Shown: positions 36,169-45,803 of the stretch, in pieces
How the letters are laid out: the number at the start of each line of letters is the position of its first letter
Position numbering within the stretch: position 1 is the stretch's first letter
Assembly (NCBI GenBank): GCA_949425635.1
Contig: CASPWD010000007.1
Span: forward strand, 59,842-123,841
Direction of reading: 5' to 3'
DNA length: 64,000 nt
DNA from: an uncultured Bacilli bacterium
GTDB lineage: Bacteria; Bacillota_I; Bacilli_A; RF39; UBA660
Translations under genes and position numbers: made by a program
The notes under the pieces: model-generated
Told to the model about the DNA's origin: nothing
Seen by the model: only the letters and a program-made list of their open reading frames with translations
Database searches by the model: none

Positions 36169-36864
36169 ATGTCAAAGAAAAGAAATAATAAAGAAATTGA
36201 AGAAATAGAAATCATCGATGATGATGAAATTGAAGTATCTCAAGAAAAAGATAATTCTGATTACGAAAGCATTCCTATGGAGGAAAGAATTTATCAAATT
36301 GAAAAGAAAACAAAAATTATATTCGTTCTTGTTATATTAACTACAATATTTAGTTTTCTAACTTTAGTAGTAGGTATTTCAAATAATGGTGATACGAAAA
36401 CAACTACCAAAACAAATAACAATAATAGTAGCAGTAATTCTGCTAACGAATCACTTTACTCATATGATACAAGTAATTTCAAAGAAATTACAGCATCAGA
36501 TATCAAAAAAGAATCAAGTAAAGAAACTATTGTTGTTATGATAGGTCGCCAAGGATGTACATATTGTGCTTCATATGCACCAACTCTTGAGAAAGTTGCT
36601 GATGATTACAATGTCAAAGTACGATATATCGATTTTGATTTAATTGTTAACGTTGCAGCCAGAAAAGTACTTGATCAAGATGCTTATGATACAATTGCTA
36701 ATTTAGAAGGAGAAGGAAACTTCAAAACATTTGGAGCTGAAGCTGTTAAAGCAACACCTTATACATTGTTCATAAAGGATAACAAAATAATCTACGGTAT
36801 TAAAGGTAATGCAACAACTTCAACAGTTGAAGCTGCATTTAAATCTGCTGGTTTAAAAAAATAA
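36169..36864 (+). CDS. Membrane-anchored thioredoxin-like protein
   Basis: An acidic cytoplasmic N-terminus (about 50 residues, many Glu/Asp/Ile), one TM segment (about 62-84), an Asn/Ser/Thr-rich linker, then a thioredoxin fold: IVVMIGRQGCTYCASYAPTLEKVADDY with the CTYC redox pair, and ATPYTLFIKDNKI holding the cis-Pro. It should act outside the membrane in thiol exchange. RBS AGGGAGG. 231 residues. Confidence 0.87.
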   Translation: MSKKRNNKEIEEIEIIDDDEIEVSQEKDNSDYESIPMEERIYQIEKKTKIIFVLVILTTIFSFLTLVVGISNNGDTKTTTKTNNNNSSSNSANESLYSYDTSNFKEITASDIKKESSKETIVVMIGRQGCTYCASYAPTLEKVADDYNVKVRYIDFDLIVNVAARKVLDQDAYDTIANLEGEGNFKTFGAEAVKATPYTLFIKDNKIIYGIKGNATTSTVEAAFKSAGLKK

Positions 36865-36867
36865 TAT

Positions 36868-36895
36868 TTAAAAGGCTATATTCATATAGTCTTTT
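36868..36895 (+). terminator. Hairpin terminator
   Basis: AAGGCTATA / TATAGTCTT stem (one G-T pair), loop TTCA, followed by TTTTT. Confidence 0.75.
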
Positions 36896-36997
36896 TTATA
36901 TATAACAAAAAAGTATTACATAACAAAGCCTCCATAATTAAAGAATATTATACGAACTACCATCAACGTAGTATAATTGATTATAGAGGTGTAAAAT

Positions 36998-37894
36998 ATG
37001 GTAGAGTTAAACGGAAAAGAATTAAGAGATAAATTAATTCTAAAATTAAAAGAAGATGTAGAAAAATTATCTACACAATTAGGACTGGTTGTTATCCAAG
37101 TTGGTGAAGATGAAGCAAGTAAAGTATATGTTCGTCAAAAAGAAAGACTAGCTTTAGAACTAGGATATAAATTCATTCATAAAGTATATCCAGAGTCAGT
37201 TGATAATGTTGAAATAATAGAATATATAGAAAGTTTAAATAATGATGATTCAATTGATGGAATCATTGTACAAATGCCCCTTCCAAAACACTTAAATACA
37301 AGTGTTATTCAAAACACAATAAGTCCCAATAAAGATGTGGATGGTCTAACTTTTAGCAATTCTGGTAAATTACTTCATGGTGTTCCATCTCTTGTTCCTT
37401 GTACTCCAAAAGGTATTGTCGACTTATTAGATGAACATCAAATAGAGATATCAGGAAAAAATATTGTCATAATAGGAAGAAGTATTTTGGTTGGAAAACC
37501 AATTGCAAATTTATTAACAAACAGAAATGCTACTGTAACAATATGTCATTCAAAAACAGAAAACATCCAGTTATATACACAAAATGCTGATATAGTTATT
37601 GTCGCAGTTGGCTCACCTGCCTTCTTAAAAGCTGACATGGTTAAACCAGGTTCAGTCATAATCGATGTTGGAATCAATAGAATAAATGGTAAACTTTATG
37701 GAGACGTAGATTATGAAAATGTAGCTCCTACATCTAGTTATATAACACCAGTTCCAGGTGGTGTTGGACCTATGACTGTCTATGAACTAATGCATAATGT
37801 ATACTTAGCTCATCAACTTTTAGAAGAAGAAAGAAAACTAGAAAAAGCAAACAATAATGAAAAAGTAAAAAAATTAGAATTAACACACAATTAA
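36998..37894 (+). CDS. folD: FolD: methylenetetrahydrofolate dehydrogenase/cyclohydrolase
   Basis: Cytoplasmic bifunctional enzyme that interconverts 5,10-methylene- and 10-formyl-tetrahydrofolate with NADP. Visible: KVYVRQKERLALELG with the substrate Tyr/Lys, DGIIVQMPLPKHL, the PNKDVDGLT block, PCTPKGIVDLL, NADP-binding GRSILVGKPIANLL, and PVPGGVGPMTVYEL. 298 residues; the last 20 or so form a charged tail beyond the usual end. RBS AGAGGTG; TATAAT at 36972-36977. Confidence 0.96.
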   Translation: MVELNGKELRDKLILKLKEDVEKLSTQLGLVVIQVGEDEASKVYVRQKERLALELGYKFIHKVYPESVDNVEIIEYIESLNNDDSIDGIIVQMPLPKHLNTSVIQNTISPNKDVDGLTFSNSGKLLHGVPSLVPCTPKGIVDLLDEHQIEISGKNIVIIGRSILVGKPIANLLTNRNATVTICHSKTENIQLYTQNADIVIVAVGSPAFLKADMVKPGSVIIDVGINRINGKLYGDVDYENVAPTSSYITPVPGGVGPMTVYELMHNVYLAHQLLEEERKLEKANNNEKVKKLELTHN

Positions 37895-37904
37895 TTCTTT
37901 TTTT
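37877..37904 (+). terminator. Terminator overlapping the folD stop
   Basis: GAATTAA (37877-37883) pairs with TTAATTC (37891-37897), followed by T7; the TAA stop lies inside the right arm. Confidence 0.8.
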
Positions 37905-37964
37905 ATTTTCTGGAAAATATGATAATATATTGCATAGCAAAACAAAAAGAAAGGAATGACTTTC

Positions 37965-39620
37965 ATGAACATAAAAAATTTAACAATGACATTCGGAGTT
38001 CAAGAAATCTTCGACGATGTTACCTTAAGCATTAAAGAAAATGAAAAAATTGGTATCATTGGTATGAATGGTGCTGGTAAATCAACATTCTTTAAACTTA
38101 TCATGGGAAAACTTGAACCAGATAGTGGTCGAATAATCTTAAAACCTGGTACACGTATAGGTTTTCTTCCCCAAGTAATTAGTGATGAAATACCTAGCAT
38201 GGATATCACAGTATTTGATTTTCTACTAGAAGGTCGTCCTATTAAAAAACTTGAAAATGAATTAAGCGAAGCTTATACTGAAGCAAGTATTGAAACTGAT
38301 GAGAAAAAACTAAAATTTATAATGAAAAGAATTGGAAAGTTGCAAGAAAAACTAGAATACTATGAAGTTTATAATGCAGAAAACATCTTATTAAAAATAG
38401 TAACTGGAATGAATATAGACAGTGACTTACTAGATATGAAACTATGTAATTTATCTGGTGGACAAAAAAGTAAAATAGCTTTCGCACGTCTTCTCTACTC
38501 AAATCCTGAAATTGTTCTATTAGATGAACCAACTAACCATTTAGATATAGATAGTAAAGAATATATTGTTGATTACCTAAGACATTATAATGGTACAGTC
38601 TTAGTAATATCACACGATATTGAATTCTTAGATGCCGTAACGACTCAAACTCTATATGTTGATAAAGCAACGCATAAAATGGAACTATACCCAGGAAACT
38701 ATGAAAAATACATGCGCATCAGAAATGAAAGATTAAAAACTCAAGAAAGATTAGCTGAAAAACAAGAACGTGAAGAAGAAAAACTAAAAAAAATAATTGC
38801 TAAATATATTAGAGGAAATGAAAAAAAAGCTAACATAGCGAAAGACCGTCAAAAGAAACTGGCTAAACTAGAAGAAAATAAAATAGTTATTGAAAAAAAA
38901 CAAAAAACTGCTAACTTAAAAATAAAAATAAACCACCCTAGTGGAGTTGTTCCTTTAAAATGTGAAAACTTAAAATTTGGTTACAAAGAAGATCATATCT
39001 TAATAGACAACTTAACATTTGACTTAAGTCGTGGAGAAAAATTCCTGATAGTTGGAGAAAATGGTATAGGTAAATCAACACTTTTAAAATTAATTGTTGG
39101 TGCTCTTAAACCTCTAGCTGGGGAAATAGATATTAATGATAAAACAGAAATCGGATACTATGCTCAAGAGCATGAACTTTTAGATAACGAAAAAATAATA
39201 TTAGAAAATTTCAAAGAATTTAATTTAAGCACAAAAGATCTAAGAAGTTTTCTAGGTAACTTCCTATTCTCAGGAGAGGATGTCTATAAAAAAGTATCTT
39301 ATCTTTCACCTGGAGAACGAAGCCGTGTTGCTTTAGCTAAGCTTGCTTTAACTGGAGCCAACTTCCTTATCTTAGATGAACCAACGAATCACCTTGATCC
39401 ACAAACTCAAGAAATTATAGCCAAAACTTTCAAAGACTATGAAGGAACAATGCTTGTCGTATCCCACAACGTAGAATTTGTTGACAATCTTGGTATAGAA
39501 AGAATGCTCATGCTACCTAGTGGAGAAATAAGATATTATGATAAAGAAACTGTTTTATATTATCAAGAATTAAATAACCAGTCTAAATATAAAACAAAAT
39601 CAAATAAAAAGAATCAGTAA
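37965..39620 (+). CDS. ABC-F ATPase (ribosome-associated family)
   Basis: Two ABC domains in one chain without TM segments. Domain 1: Walker A GMNGAGKST, signature LSGGQKS, Walker B VLLDEPTNHLD. Domain 2: GENGIGKST, signature LSPGERS, LILDEPTNHLD. A Lys/Glu-rich linker (about 240-310) corresponds to the P-site tRNA-interaction motif. ABC-F proteins act on the ribosome (translation factors or antibiotic protection). The ATG at 37965 is chosen because AAAGGA is at the right distance; an ATG at 37956 overlaps it. 551 residues. Confidence 0.93.
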   Translation: MNIKNLTMTFGVQEIFDDVTLSIKENEKIGIIGMNGAGKSTFFKLIMGKLEPDSGRIILKPGTRIGFLPQVISDEIPSMDITVFDFLLEGRPIKKLENELSEAYTEASIETDEKKLKFIMKRIGKLQEKLEYYEVYNAENILLKIVTGMNIDSDLLDMKLCNLSGGQKSKIAFARLLYSNPEIVLLDEPTNHLDIDSKEYIVDYLRHYNGTVLVISHDIEFLDAVTTQTLYVDKATHKMELYPGNYEKYMRIRNERLKTQERLAEKQEREEEKLKKIIAKYIRGNEKKANIAKDRQKKLAKLEENKIVIEKKQKTANLKIKINHPSGVVPLKCENLKFGYKEDHILIDNLTFDLSRGEKFLIVGENGIGKSTLLKLIVGALKPLAGEIDINDKTEIGYYAQEHELLDNEKIILENFKEFNLSTKDLRSFLGNFLFSGEDVYKKVSYLSPGERSRVALAKLALTGANFLILDEPTNHLDPQTQEIIAKTFKDYEGTMLVVSHNVEFVDNLGIERMLMLPSGEIRYYDKETVLYYQELNNQSKYKTKSNKKNQ

Positions 39621-39622
39621 TT

Positions 39623-39653
39623 AAGAACTAAAACTAAAATTTAGTTCTTTTAT
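39623..39653 (+). terminator. Hairpin terminator
   Basis: AAGAACTAAA (39623-39632) pairs with TTTAGTTCTT (39640-39649), followed by TTATATTT. Confidence 0.8.
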
Positions 39654-39710
39654 ATTTACATAAATGATATAATAAGTTTATAAATGTATATAGTAGATTG
39701 GAGAAATAAT

Positions 39711-40031
39711 ATGAAAACATTTAATAAACTAGTTAGAGACAAAATACCAGAATTATTCTTAAAAGATAATTCCTTACCAGTATCTAGAACATTAACTGAT
39801 GAAGAATATATTACTGAATTAAATAGTAAATTAAAAAATGAAATCGATAAATACTTAGAAAATGAAAACATTGAAGAAATGGTTGATATTCTTGAGGTAA
39901 TACGTGCCATTCTTGACTATAAAGAAGTATCATATGAAGAAATAGAAGAAAAAAGAATAAAAAAAGTTCAAAAAAAAGGTGCTTTCAAAGATAAAGTATA
40001 CTTAGAAAGAGTTATGGAAAATGGCGACTAG
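39711..40031 (+). CDS. MazG-like / phosphoribosyl-ATP pyrophosphohydrolase-like protein
   Basis: About 106 residues of the all-alpha NTP pyrophosphatase fold: NKLVRDKIPE at the N-terminus, then ELNSKLKNEIDKYLE (acidic metal site helix), NIEEMVDILEVIRAI (the second E..D pair) and KKGAFKDKVYLERV at the end. This is the common single-domain house-cleaning type, not a true HisE. Start at 39711 fixed by TTGGAG upstream; TATAAT at 39668-39673. Confidence 0.85.
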   Translation: MKTFNKLVRDKIPELFLKDNSLPVSRTLTDEEYITELNSKLKNEIDKYLENENIEEMVDILEVIRAILDYKEVSYEEIEEKRIKKVQKKGAFKDKVYLERVMENGD

Positions 40032-40126
40032 ACACAATTTGTGTCTTTTGTATTTGTAAAATTATTTAAATTACTATAAAATGGAAATAGAATAGATGAA
40101 TTTCTGTTTTTAAAGCAGGTGTTAAT

Positions 40127-40684
40127 ATGTATAATAAAGTAGAAGAAGCCATACATTTTATGGTAAAAGCAAATAAAGGTCAAAAAAGGAAAAATGAAAA
40201 TATTGATAAAAGTTTTCACTCGATGATAATTTATACCATGCTTAGAGAATATACTACTACAGAAGACATATTAGTTTCAGCCCTGCTTCACGATATTATA
40301 AAAGATACAGAATATGGATATGAAGAAATAGAAGAAAGATTTGGTACACTTGTAGCTGATACAGTAGCAGAACTTTCAGAAGATATGTCAATAACTAAAT
40401 GGATAAGTAGAAAAAGAGATTATGTAAGAAGAATGAGGAATGCGGACGATGTTAATGTAATAAATATCATGTTAGCAGATAAATTACATAACCTATTATC
40501 CAACTATGAAAACTATTTAAAAAATGGCGACAAAATATGGAAAAACACAGGTGGAACAAAAGAAGAAAACTGTTGGCTTTATCGCGAATGTTATATAATA
40601 GCAAGTAAAAAAAATGTATATAAAGGATTACTTGAAAGATATAAAGATATGATAGAAATTTACTTTGGTGGTATAGATGAATAA
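40127..40684 (+). CDS. HD-domain hydrolase, SpoT/MESH1-like
   Basis: HD-fold metal motif: a His in DKSFHSMIIYTML, the HD pair in SALLHDIIKDTEYGYEEIEERFG, and the final Asp in MLADKLHNLLSNYENY. The layout is that of the (p)ppGpp hydrolase domain of RelA/SpoT and its short forms, and no synthetase or TGS domain follows. 185 residues. It may hydrolyse (p)ppGpp or another nucleotide. Overlaps the PAP2 gene by 8 bp. Confidence 0.8.
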   Translation: MYNKVEEAIHFMVKANKGQKRKNENIDKSFHSMIIYTMLREYTTTEDILVSALLHDIIKDTEYGYEEIEERFGTLVADTVAELSEDMSITKWISRKRDYVRRMRNADDVNVINIMLADKLHNLLSNYENYLKNGDKIWKNTGGTKEENCWLYRECYIIASKKNVYKGLLERYKDMIEIYFGGIDE

Positions 40685-41321
40685 ATTTATTAGAAAATAT
40701 TGGAAAATAATTATTTTTACACTTAGTATGACAATATTTTTACTTTTAGTAAAACTCCTTTTAAAGGATGAAGTAGAAATATTTGATACGAAAATTTATA
40801 GTATTGTATCTACAATAAAATGTGAACCAGTAACTGCTATTTTCAAGTTTCTTTCATTTTTATGCAGTACATGGTTTATTCTTTTCACTACGATTATTGT
40901 TATGATAAGCTGTAAAAATAAAAAAATTGGCTTTTATCTTGGTCTTAATGTATTAATCTGTGTTTTACTTAACCAAGGCCTAAAATTAATATTCGCTAGA
41001 ACAAGACCAATCGATATCAACTTAATAATTGAAAGCGGATATAGTTTTCCTTCAGGACATTCAATGGTATCATTAGCTTTCTATGGATTCTTCATTTACA
41101 TAATAGCTCACATGAATATTAGTAAAAAAAGAAAACTTATATTCTGTACATTATTAGCCATCTTAACTTTATCAATAGGAATTAGTAGAATTTATCTAGG
41201 AGTTCACTATGCGAGCGATGTCATAGCGGGGTTCTCCCTATCCATGGCTTACTTAATTATTTACATCAGTATCTTCTATAATAAAATGACTGACGAACAA
41301 AAAGAACCAGACAACTTATAA
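40677..41321 (+). CDS. PAP2-family membrane phosphatase
   Basis: Six hydrophobic segments and the complete acid phosphatase signature: KLIFARTRP (K-x6-RP), SFPSGHSM, and SRIYLGVHYASD (S-R-x5-H-x3-D). Members dephosphorylate phosphatidic acid, undecaprenyl-PP or phosphatidylglycerol-P. 214 residues. It overlaps the HD gene by 8 bp, so the two are translated together. Confidence 0.92.
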   Translation: MNKFIRKYWKIIIFTLSMTIFLLLVKLLLKDEVEIFDTKIYSIVSTIKCEPVTAIFKFLSFLCSTWFILFTTIIVMISCKNKKIGFYLGLNVLICVLLNQGLKLIFARTRPIDINLIIESGYSFPSGHSMVSLAFYGFFIYIIAHMNISKKRKLIFCTLLAILTLSIGISRIYLGVHYASDVIAGFSLSMAYLIIYISIFYNKMTDEQKEPDNL

Positions 41322-41340
41322 TTAAGAGTCTGGTTCTTTT
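41299..41340. terminator. Terminator overlapping the PAP2 stop
   Basis: AAAGAACCAGAC (41301-41312) pairs with GTCTGGTTCTTT (41328-41339): 12 bp, T-run after it. The stop codon is in the loop. A-run at left makes it usable by the convergent gene too. Confidence 0.82.
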
Positions 41341-41351
41341 GTTCAATATTT

Positions 41352-42428
41352 TTATTTATTTATATATTCATGTAATTTATTTAATCTATATTTAGGTACA
41401 TCTAATTCACTAGTAGAAACAAATCCTGATCTAGCATTTATTATATCTGGAATTCTATTTACGATATCAGCACAAGTTAACTCTACTGTTGCTGGTTGTT
41501 TTATTGTAATAGTCGTTTCTGGTTCACCAATGATTGTCCATTCATTAGTATCAACTTCATCAGGAGCATAAACCTTACCAATACATTCTGCCTCTATTTC
41601 TATACCTTCCTTTGTTTCAGCTGTAACTACAGCACTCATTCCAGTAGCATCACCTGCCTTAATTTTCATTCCTAAGGTAGCCGATTCTAAATCTTCATTA
41701 TTCGTTTTAGGTACACATTTTTGATTCATACTAATAATAGTTAATCCTAGCTTATCGGCTAACCAACCAACCGTATTCCACATATAAGATGGTGCATAAT
41801 TACCACTATCAATCAACGCTTTTCTTGTTCCTTCATCCATTCGATCAACAGAAGCAATATCTTTATCAAATTCTTCTAAAGTAAGACCTGCTCCATGAGC
41901 TTTAGCCAAAGCTAATCCATAATCTTCTACATTATATGAACTTGACCCTTTAATCTTCGCAATTCTATGAGTAGTTCCAGCCAAAACTGAAATTAAATTT
42001 CCCCAGAAAACATCCTGATATCCACATCCTACAATGGTACATTTATTAGCTTTAGCTAACACATCAATTTCTTTCCATACAGTAGGATTTGAATTTTGAG
42101 CAAAAAAAGCTTCTTCACAAGTCGTAATTGCATTAACACCTAATCTTGCACAAGTTCTTAGAATATCTTTTATATCATTTAATAAACTCATTGTTGTTAC
42201 TATAGCTATATCAGGCTTAGTAACTTTCATATACTCTTCTAATTGTTCAATTGATGAAATAATAACATTTCTATTACCACTATTCATAATTTCCCCTATG
42301 TCTTTACCAATTACATTAGGATTTATATCAACTGCTCCAACAATCTTAGCACCTTTCTCTTCAGCATATCGCATTGTATAAACACTCATTTTTCCACAAC
42401 CAATTTGAAATACCTTAATTTTATCCAC
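41352..42428 (-). CDS. 2,4-diaminopentanoate dehydrogenase-like / DapB-like oxidoreductase
   Basis: Rossmann-fold start VFQIGCGKMSVYTMRYAEEKG with VGAVDINP, then GVNAITTCEEAFFA and VGCGYQDVFWGNLISVLAG, a pattern I know from 2,4-diaminopentanoate dehydrogenases (ornithine degradation in Clostridia) and related DapB-like proteins of about 350 residues. The enzyme would oxidise an amino group with NAD(P). No other ornithine-degradation gene is adjacent, so the substrate is inferred only. The start is GTG (42428), with an AAGTGAT-type site upstream. Confidence 0.75.
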   Translation of the reverse strand: MDKIKVFQIGCGKMSVYTMRYAEEKGAKIVGAVDINPNVIGKDIGEIMNSGNRNVIISSIEQLEEYMKVTKPDIAIVTTMSLLNDIKDILRTCARLGVNAITTCEEAFFAQNSNPTVWKEIDVLAKANKCTIVGCGYQDVFWGNLISVLAGTTHRIAKIKGSSSYNVEDYGLALAKAHGAGLTLEEFDKDIASVDRMDEGTRKALIDSGNYAPSYMWNTVGWLADKLGLTIISMNQKCVPKTNNEDLESATLGMKIKAGDATGMSAVVTAETKEGIEIEAECIGKVYAPDEVDTNEWTIIGEPETTITIKQPATVELTCADIVNRIPDIINARSGFVSTSELDVPKYRLNKLHEYINK

Positions 42429-42515
42429 AATATCACTTACTTTCTAATACTATTATAACAAAAGCAATTTTTTTTAAACATATTTTATAAACAATCAATG
42501 TAAATAAAAAGGAAA

Positions 42516-43562
42516 CTATTCAGTCTCCGTTAAATCAACATTTTCTTCTCTAATCAAATCATCAAAATCAATTTTGAATTTCTCAATAGATTTTTTCTTC
42601 GCATCTTCATAAACATTTCTCGCATTACAAACAGCTTTATAAATATGTTTAATACGACAAACATTCTCATTATCAAATAAAGCATAAGTAAAAGCATTAG
42701 AAAGAATCGTTAAACAAATATCAGGATATCTTGAAGATATTTCATAAACTCTTTTATATTCATCTGTCATATCTACAATAAATGTCATAATTCTTTCAAT
42801 TACATAATCTGTATATTCAAAATGAACTCCAGTTTTAGCTTCTATTTTAGGATAAGTTCCCATTAATATTTTTACACAAGTAGGTTGATCAGCTTCAGCA
42901 ACATCAATTTTCTGAAATCTTCTTAAGAAAGCACGATCTTTTAAAATATATTGTTCATATTCTTCATCAGTCGTTGCACCAATCATCTTAATTTCACCAC
43001 GGTCAAGACCAGCTTTAAACATATTAGCAAAGTCTATTCCACTTTCTCCACCATCTTTATTAACTAAAACATGCGTTTCATCTAAAAATACGATTGTCTT
43101 AGGTCGATTAGCCAACTCTTTAACAAGTAAATCTACTCTACTTTCAATTTGTCCATTAGACTCTGTTTTACCAAGCAAAGAAGTTACATTTAATTTAAAT
43201 ATTTTATAACCTTCCAAAGCATTAGGTACCATATGCTTCTGAATTCTATAAGCTACTCCCTCAACAATAGAAGTCTTACCTACACCAGCTTTACCTACTA
43301 ATAAAGCACTCTTCTCTGGCGTAAGCAAAGTCATAATAACTTGCTTTATTTCTTCGGTTCTTCCTATAGAAGGATCTGTTATATACTCTCTTTGTGTTAA
43401 TTCTTGTCCATAACGATCTAAAATACTTACAAATCCATTAATATTAGATGTTTCTTCTTTAACAGGAGCAACATTTATTTCACTAGGAATTTCACTATTC
43501 CTTCTTCCTCCAACTTGATACTTTATTGGTTGAGGAGTTCCTTGTTCTAAAGATTCATTCAT
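42516..43562 (-). CDS. Single-ring AAA+ ATPase related to ClpA/ClpB D1
   Basis: After a 70-residue disordered N-terminus comes a Clp-like D1 module: NRPKTI-type Walker B FLDETHVL, Walker [15 protein letters not shown], RQYIxDP-like [13 protein letters not shown], sensor [11 protein letters not shown] and the arginine-finger region [13 protein letters not shown]-terminal lid helix domain follows; there is no second ATPase ring, no N-domain and no ClpP loop. 348 residues. ATG at 43562 has AAGGTGAT upstream. It is downstream of the amidoligase-like gene (77 bp), so both may act on the same target. Confidence 0.85.
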   Translation of the reverse strand: MNESLEQGTPQPIKYQVGGRRNSEIPSEINVAPVKEETSNINGFVSILDRYGQELTQREYITDPSIGRTEEIKQVIMTLLTPEKSALLVGKAGVGKTSIVEGVAYRIQKHMVPNALEGYKIFKLNVTSLLGKTESNGQIESRVDLLVKELANRPKTIVFLDETHVLVNKDGGESGIDFANMFKAGLDRGEIKMIGATTDEEYEQYILKDRAFLRRFQKIDVAEADQPTCVKILMGTYPKIEAKTGVHFEYTDYVIERIMTFIVDMTDEYKRVYEISSRYPDICLTILSNAFTYALFDNENVCRIKHIYKAVCNARNVYEDAKKKSIEKFKIDFDDLIREENVDLTETE

Positions 43563-43639
43563 ATAAATCACCTTTTATAATTATAACATACTATTATTCT
43601 TCCTTGTACATTTAAAAAAGATAAAATAATTTTCTTCAA

Positions 43640-44485
43640 CTATCTTCCTAAATATTGATGTAAAAAATATATTTTATCTTTTTGATTATTAAAAATACTC
43701 TTAGCTAATGTTATAGCTTTTTCTTCTCTACATAATTCATAGCTTTCTAATACATTAAGTCTAGAATATCTTCTAATATATTCATTCATTTCTTGAGTAT
43801 TATACCTATTACTATGAACAAATACTAATAAATAATAAAACAAAGTTAAATAATTTTGCCATAATATTGGATTAATTGTTCCATTAGGAGTTCTAAATTC
43901 TATTAAGTCTTTTTTATCTGTTTTAAACGTAATTCCATATCTCTTATTATTACTAAATCTTTCTAAAAACAATTCTTTATCTTCATCATCTAAACTAACA
44001 ATATCTTTTAATGCTAGTATTATTGGTGAAGCATACATGTCTAAACTCTTTCTATAATTAACATCTTCACCCTTAGAAAATCTATATATAATATCTTCAT
44101 AATAAGCATACAACTTTAAAAACTTAATACGATCATCTAATGTAGGAAGTAAACACCCATCAAAATTAATTTGAAATCCACAATTATCAAATGTTGGATT
44201 CATTCTACTTAAAAGTTCTGCTAATTTTTTTAATATTATCAAATGTTTTTTTTCATTCGTCATAACAGGAACAGCTATCTCAGCATTTGCTTCCTTTATC
44301 AAAGACTTATCTGGTTTAACAATAAAACTTGTTCCAAACTGTTTTCTAACTAAATAATACACTTTTTCAAAATCTACATTCTCAAGTTCAATTTCTAATC
44401 CAAACCTAACACTTCTAGGTATCGTTAATAAACTTCTATATTCTAATGGATTATTAATTAATTGATTCCTAATATTATCTTGCAT
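43640..44485 (-). CDS. Amidoligase_2-like protein (ATP-grasp-related / glutamine-synthetase fold)
   Basis: Landmarks match the putative amidoligase family (COOH-NH2 ligase fold): VRFGLEIELENV, FIVKPDKSL, AEIAVPVMT, NCGFQINFDG and LIEFRTPNGT. In that family these Glu/Asp/Arg residues bind ATP and Mg2+ and join an amine to a carboxylate. 281 residues, no TM. ATG at 44485 has AGGTGG upstream. The substrate and partner are unknown; the neighbouring Clp-like ATPase is the only clue. Confidence 0.68.
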   Translation of the reverse strand: MQDNIRNQLINNPLEYRSLLTIPRSVRFGLEIELENVDFEKVYYLVRKQFGTSFIVKPDKSLIKEANAEIAVPVMTNEKKHLIILKKLAELLSRMNPTFDNCGFQINFDGCLLPTLDDRIKFLKLYAYYEDIIYRFSKGEDVNYRKSLDMYASPIILALKDIVSLDDEDKELFLERFSNNKRYGITFKTDKKDLIEFRTPNGTINPILWQNYLTLFYYLLVFVHSNRYNTQEMNEYIRRYSRLNVLESYELCREEKAITLAKSIFNNQKDKIYFLHQYLGR

Positions 44486-44620
44486 AGTAACCACCTGTTT
44501 ATGTATTTTATTCTTTTTAATGAATAAGTCAAATTATTCTTTAACATATCTTATAAAGCAGAAAGGAAACGCTACCTATTAACTGATTAACATATTTATA
44601 ATCAATACATTTTTTTATAT

Positions 44621-44650
44621 AAAGAAAAGCAAACCTATAAAGGTTTGCTT
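44621..44650 (-). terminator. Terminator of tRNA-Asn
   Basis: AAGCAAACCT (44627-44636) pairs with AGGTTTGCTT (44641-44650), loop ATAA; on the minus strand TTCTTTATAT follows. Confidence 0.85.
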
Positions 44651-44661
44651 AATAATCACAA

Positions 44662-44737
44662 TGGCGCCTGATGTAGGACTCGAACCTACGACCTAACGGT
44701 TAACAGCCGTGCGCTCTACCGACTGAGCTAATCAGGC
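44662..44737 (-). tRNA. tRNA-Asn (GTT)
   Basis: 76-nt cloverleaf with encoded CCA. Acceptor GCCTGAT/ATCAGGC, anticodon loop CTGTTAA (GTT) on stem CACGG/CCGTT, T arm GTAGG-TTCGAGT-CCTAC. Confidence 0.97.
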
Positions 44738-44748
44738 ATTGCTCTTTA

Positions 44749-44776
44749 ATTATAGCACAGGAATGACCAAAGTCAA
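44749..44776 (-). promoter_or_regulatory. Sigma-A promoter of tRNA-Asn
   Basis: Minus strand: TTGACT (44776-44771), 16 bp, TATAAT (44754-44749). Confidence 0.82.
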
Positions 44777-44818
44777 TAAAAAAATTAACATTTTTTCAAA
44801 AAAATTTAAACTTTTTTT

Positions 44819-45361
44819 CTAAACATCAATTTTCCTTATCCTAAAACTATCATTTTGAGCATTTTCTAATATAAAAATATTCAAAGTTATTACATTATAT
44901 TCATCATTACTTAAATTTTTATTTGTTTCTTTAGGCAATATAGCATTTTTTTCATTTATCTTAATATCAACTTCGTATTGATAATAATCAGTAGCAATTT
45001 CTCTAATATATCTAAATTCTAATATTTCATAATTATTCCAACTTCTTAGCATTTCATAACTTATAGTATCATCTTTAATAATCTCATCCAATATATCACT
45101 AAAGTAACTATCAACAATTAATTTTTTATCATAATCCTCTAATGAATCTGGTTCCACTTCTTCTACCTTTTGAGATTCTTCTTCAGGATTATTTTCATTA
45201 TCTTTTACTTCCTTAATAGCAGAAGATAATTCACTCTTTACACTACCTTTATTAGATGAAGAAGCAAAATAATCTTTCGCTCCTATTCCTAGACAAATTA
45301 TTGCTCCAGCTAAACAGCCATATATAATTAAATCGTACTTATTTATTTTAATTACTTTCAT
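44819..45361 (-). CDS. Unrecognised single-pass membrane protein (180 aa)
   Basis: Short N-terminus, one TM segment (about 10-30), a Ser/Lys/Glu-rich linker and an outer domain of about 105 residues whose start (DSYFSDILDEI) and beta-rich end are clear. No family recognised. ATG at 45361 preferred (GGGTGAA upstream); a GTG three codons earlier overlaps that site. Confidence 0.68.
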   Translation of the reverse strand: MKVIKINKYDLIIYGCLAGAIICLGIGAKDYFASSSNKGSVKSELSSAIKEVKDNENNPEEESQKVEEVEPDSLEDYDKKLIVDSYFSDILDEIIKDDTISYEMLRSWNNYEILEFRYIREIATDYYQYEVDIKINEKNAILPKETNKNLSNDEYNVITLNIFILENAQNDSFRIRKIDV

Positions 45362-45454
45362 ACCATTCACCCTTATTATATATTATACAACTTTTTTTAC
45401 ATAACTTTAATTATTTTATCTTTAATTGCATGTTATAATAAATATGGTGATATT

Positions 45455-45784
45455 ATGAGAGAATATATGAAAGAACACATTGACTTAGTCGATACTTATA
45501 TAAAAAATGAAAAACATAAAAACATAGATAAATTTATAGAGAACCATCTTAGAAAAATAAGTTTCTTTCAACATGAACGTTTCATCCACCTTTGTGTAAC
45601 TTTATTTTATGCAATGATTACAATCGTTTTTATTGCATTAACACTACTAAGTAAGATTTTTATACCTATCGTTATCATAGTAACTATCTTCCTTATCTTA
45701 TACATATACCATTATTTCTACTTAGAAAATGGTGTCCAATACATGTACAAACAATACGACAAATTAAAAGAATTAGTTAAATAG
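45455..45784 (+). CDS. Small membrane protein, two TM segments (109 aa)
   Basis: Charged helical N-terminus (about 45 residues), two hydrophobic segments (about 45-66 and 68-88) and a Lys/Tyr-rich tail. TATAAT at 45434-45439 (extended TGnTATAAT form) and GGTGAT four bases before the ATG show a complete unit. Function unknown. Confidence 0.65.
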   Translation: MREYMKEHIDLVDTYIKNEKHKNIDKFIENHLRKISFFQHERFIHLCVTLFYAMITIVFIALTLLSKIFIPIVIIVTIFLILYIYHYFYLENGVQYMYKQYDKLKELVK

Positions 45785-45803
45785 CTATAACTAATTCTTT
45801 TTT
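45766..45803. terminator. Bidirectional terminator
   Basis: AGAATTAGTTA (45769-45779) pairs with TAACTAATTCT (45788-45798); A-run left, T7 right. It overlaps the stop of the 109-aa gene and serves the convergent LemA-like gene. Confidence 0.82.
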
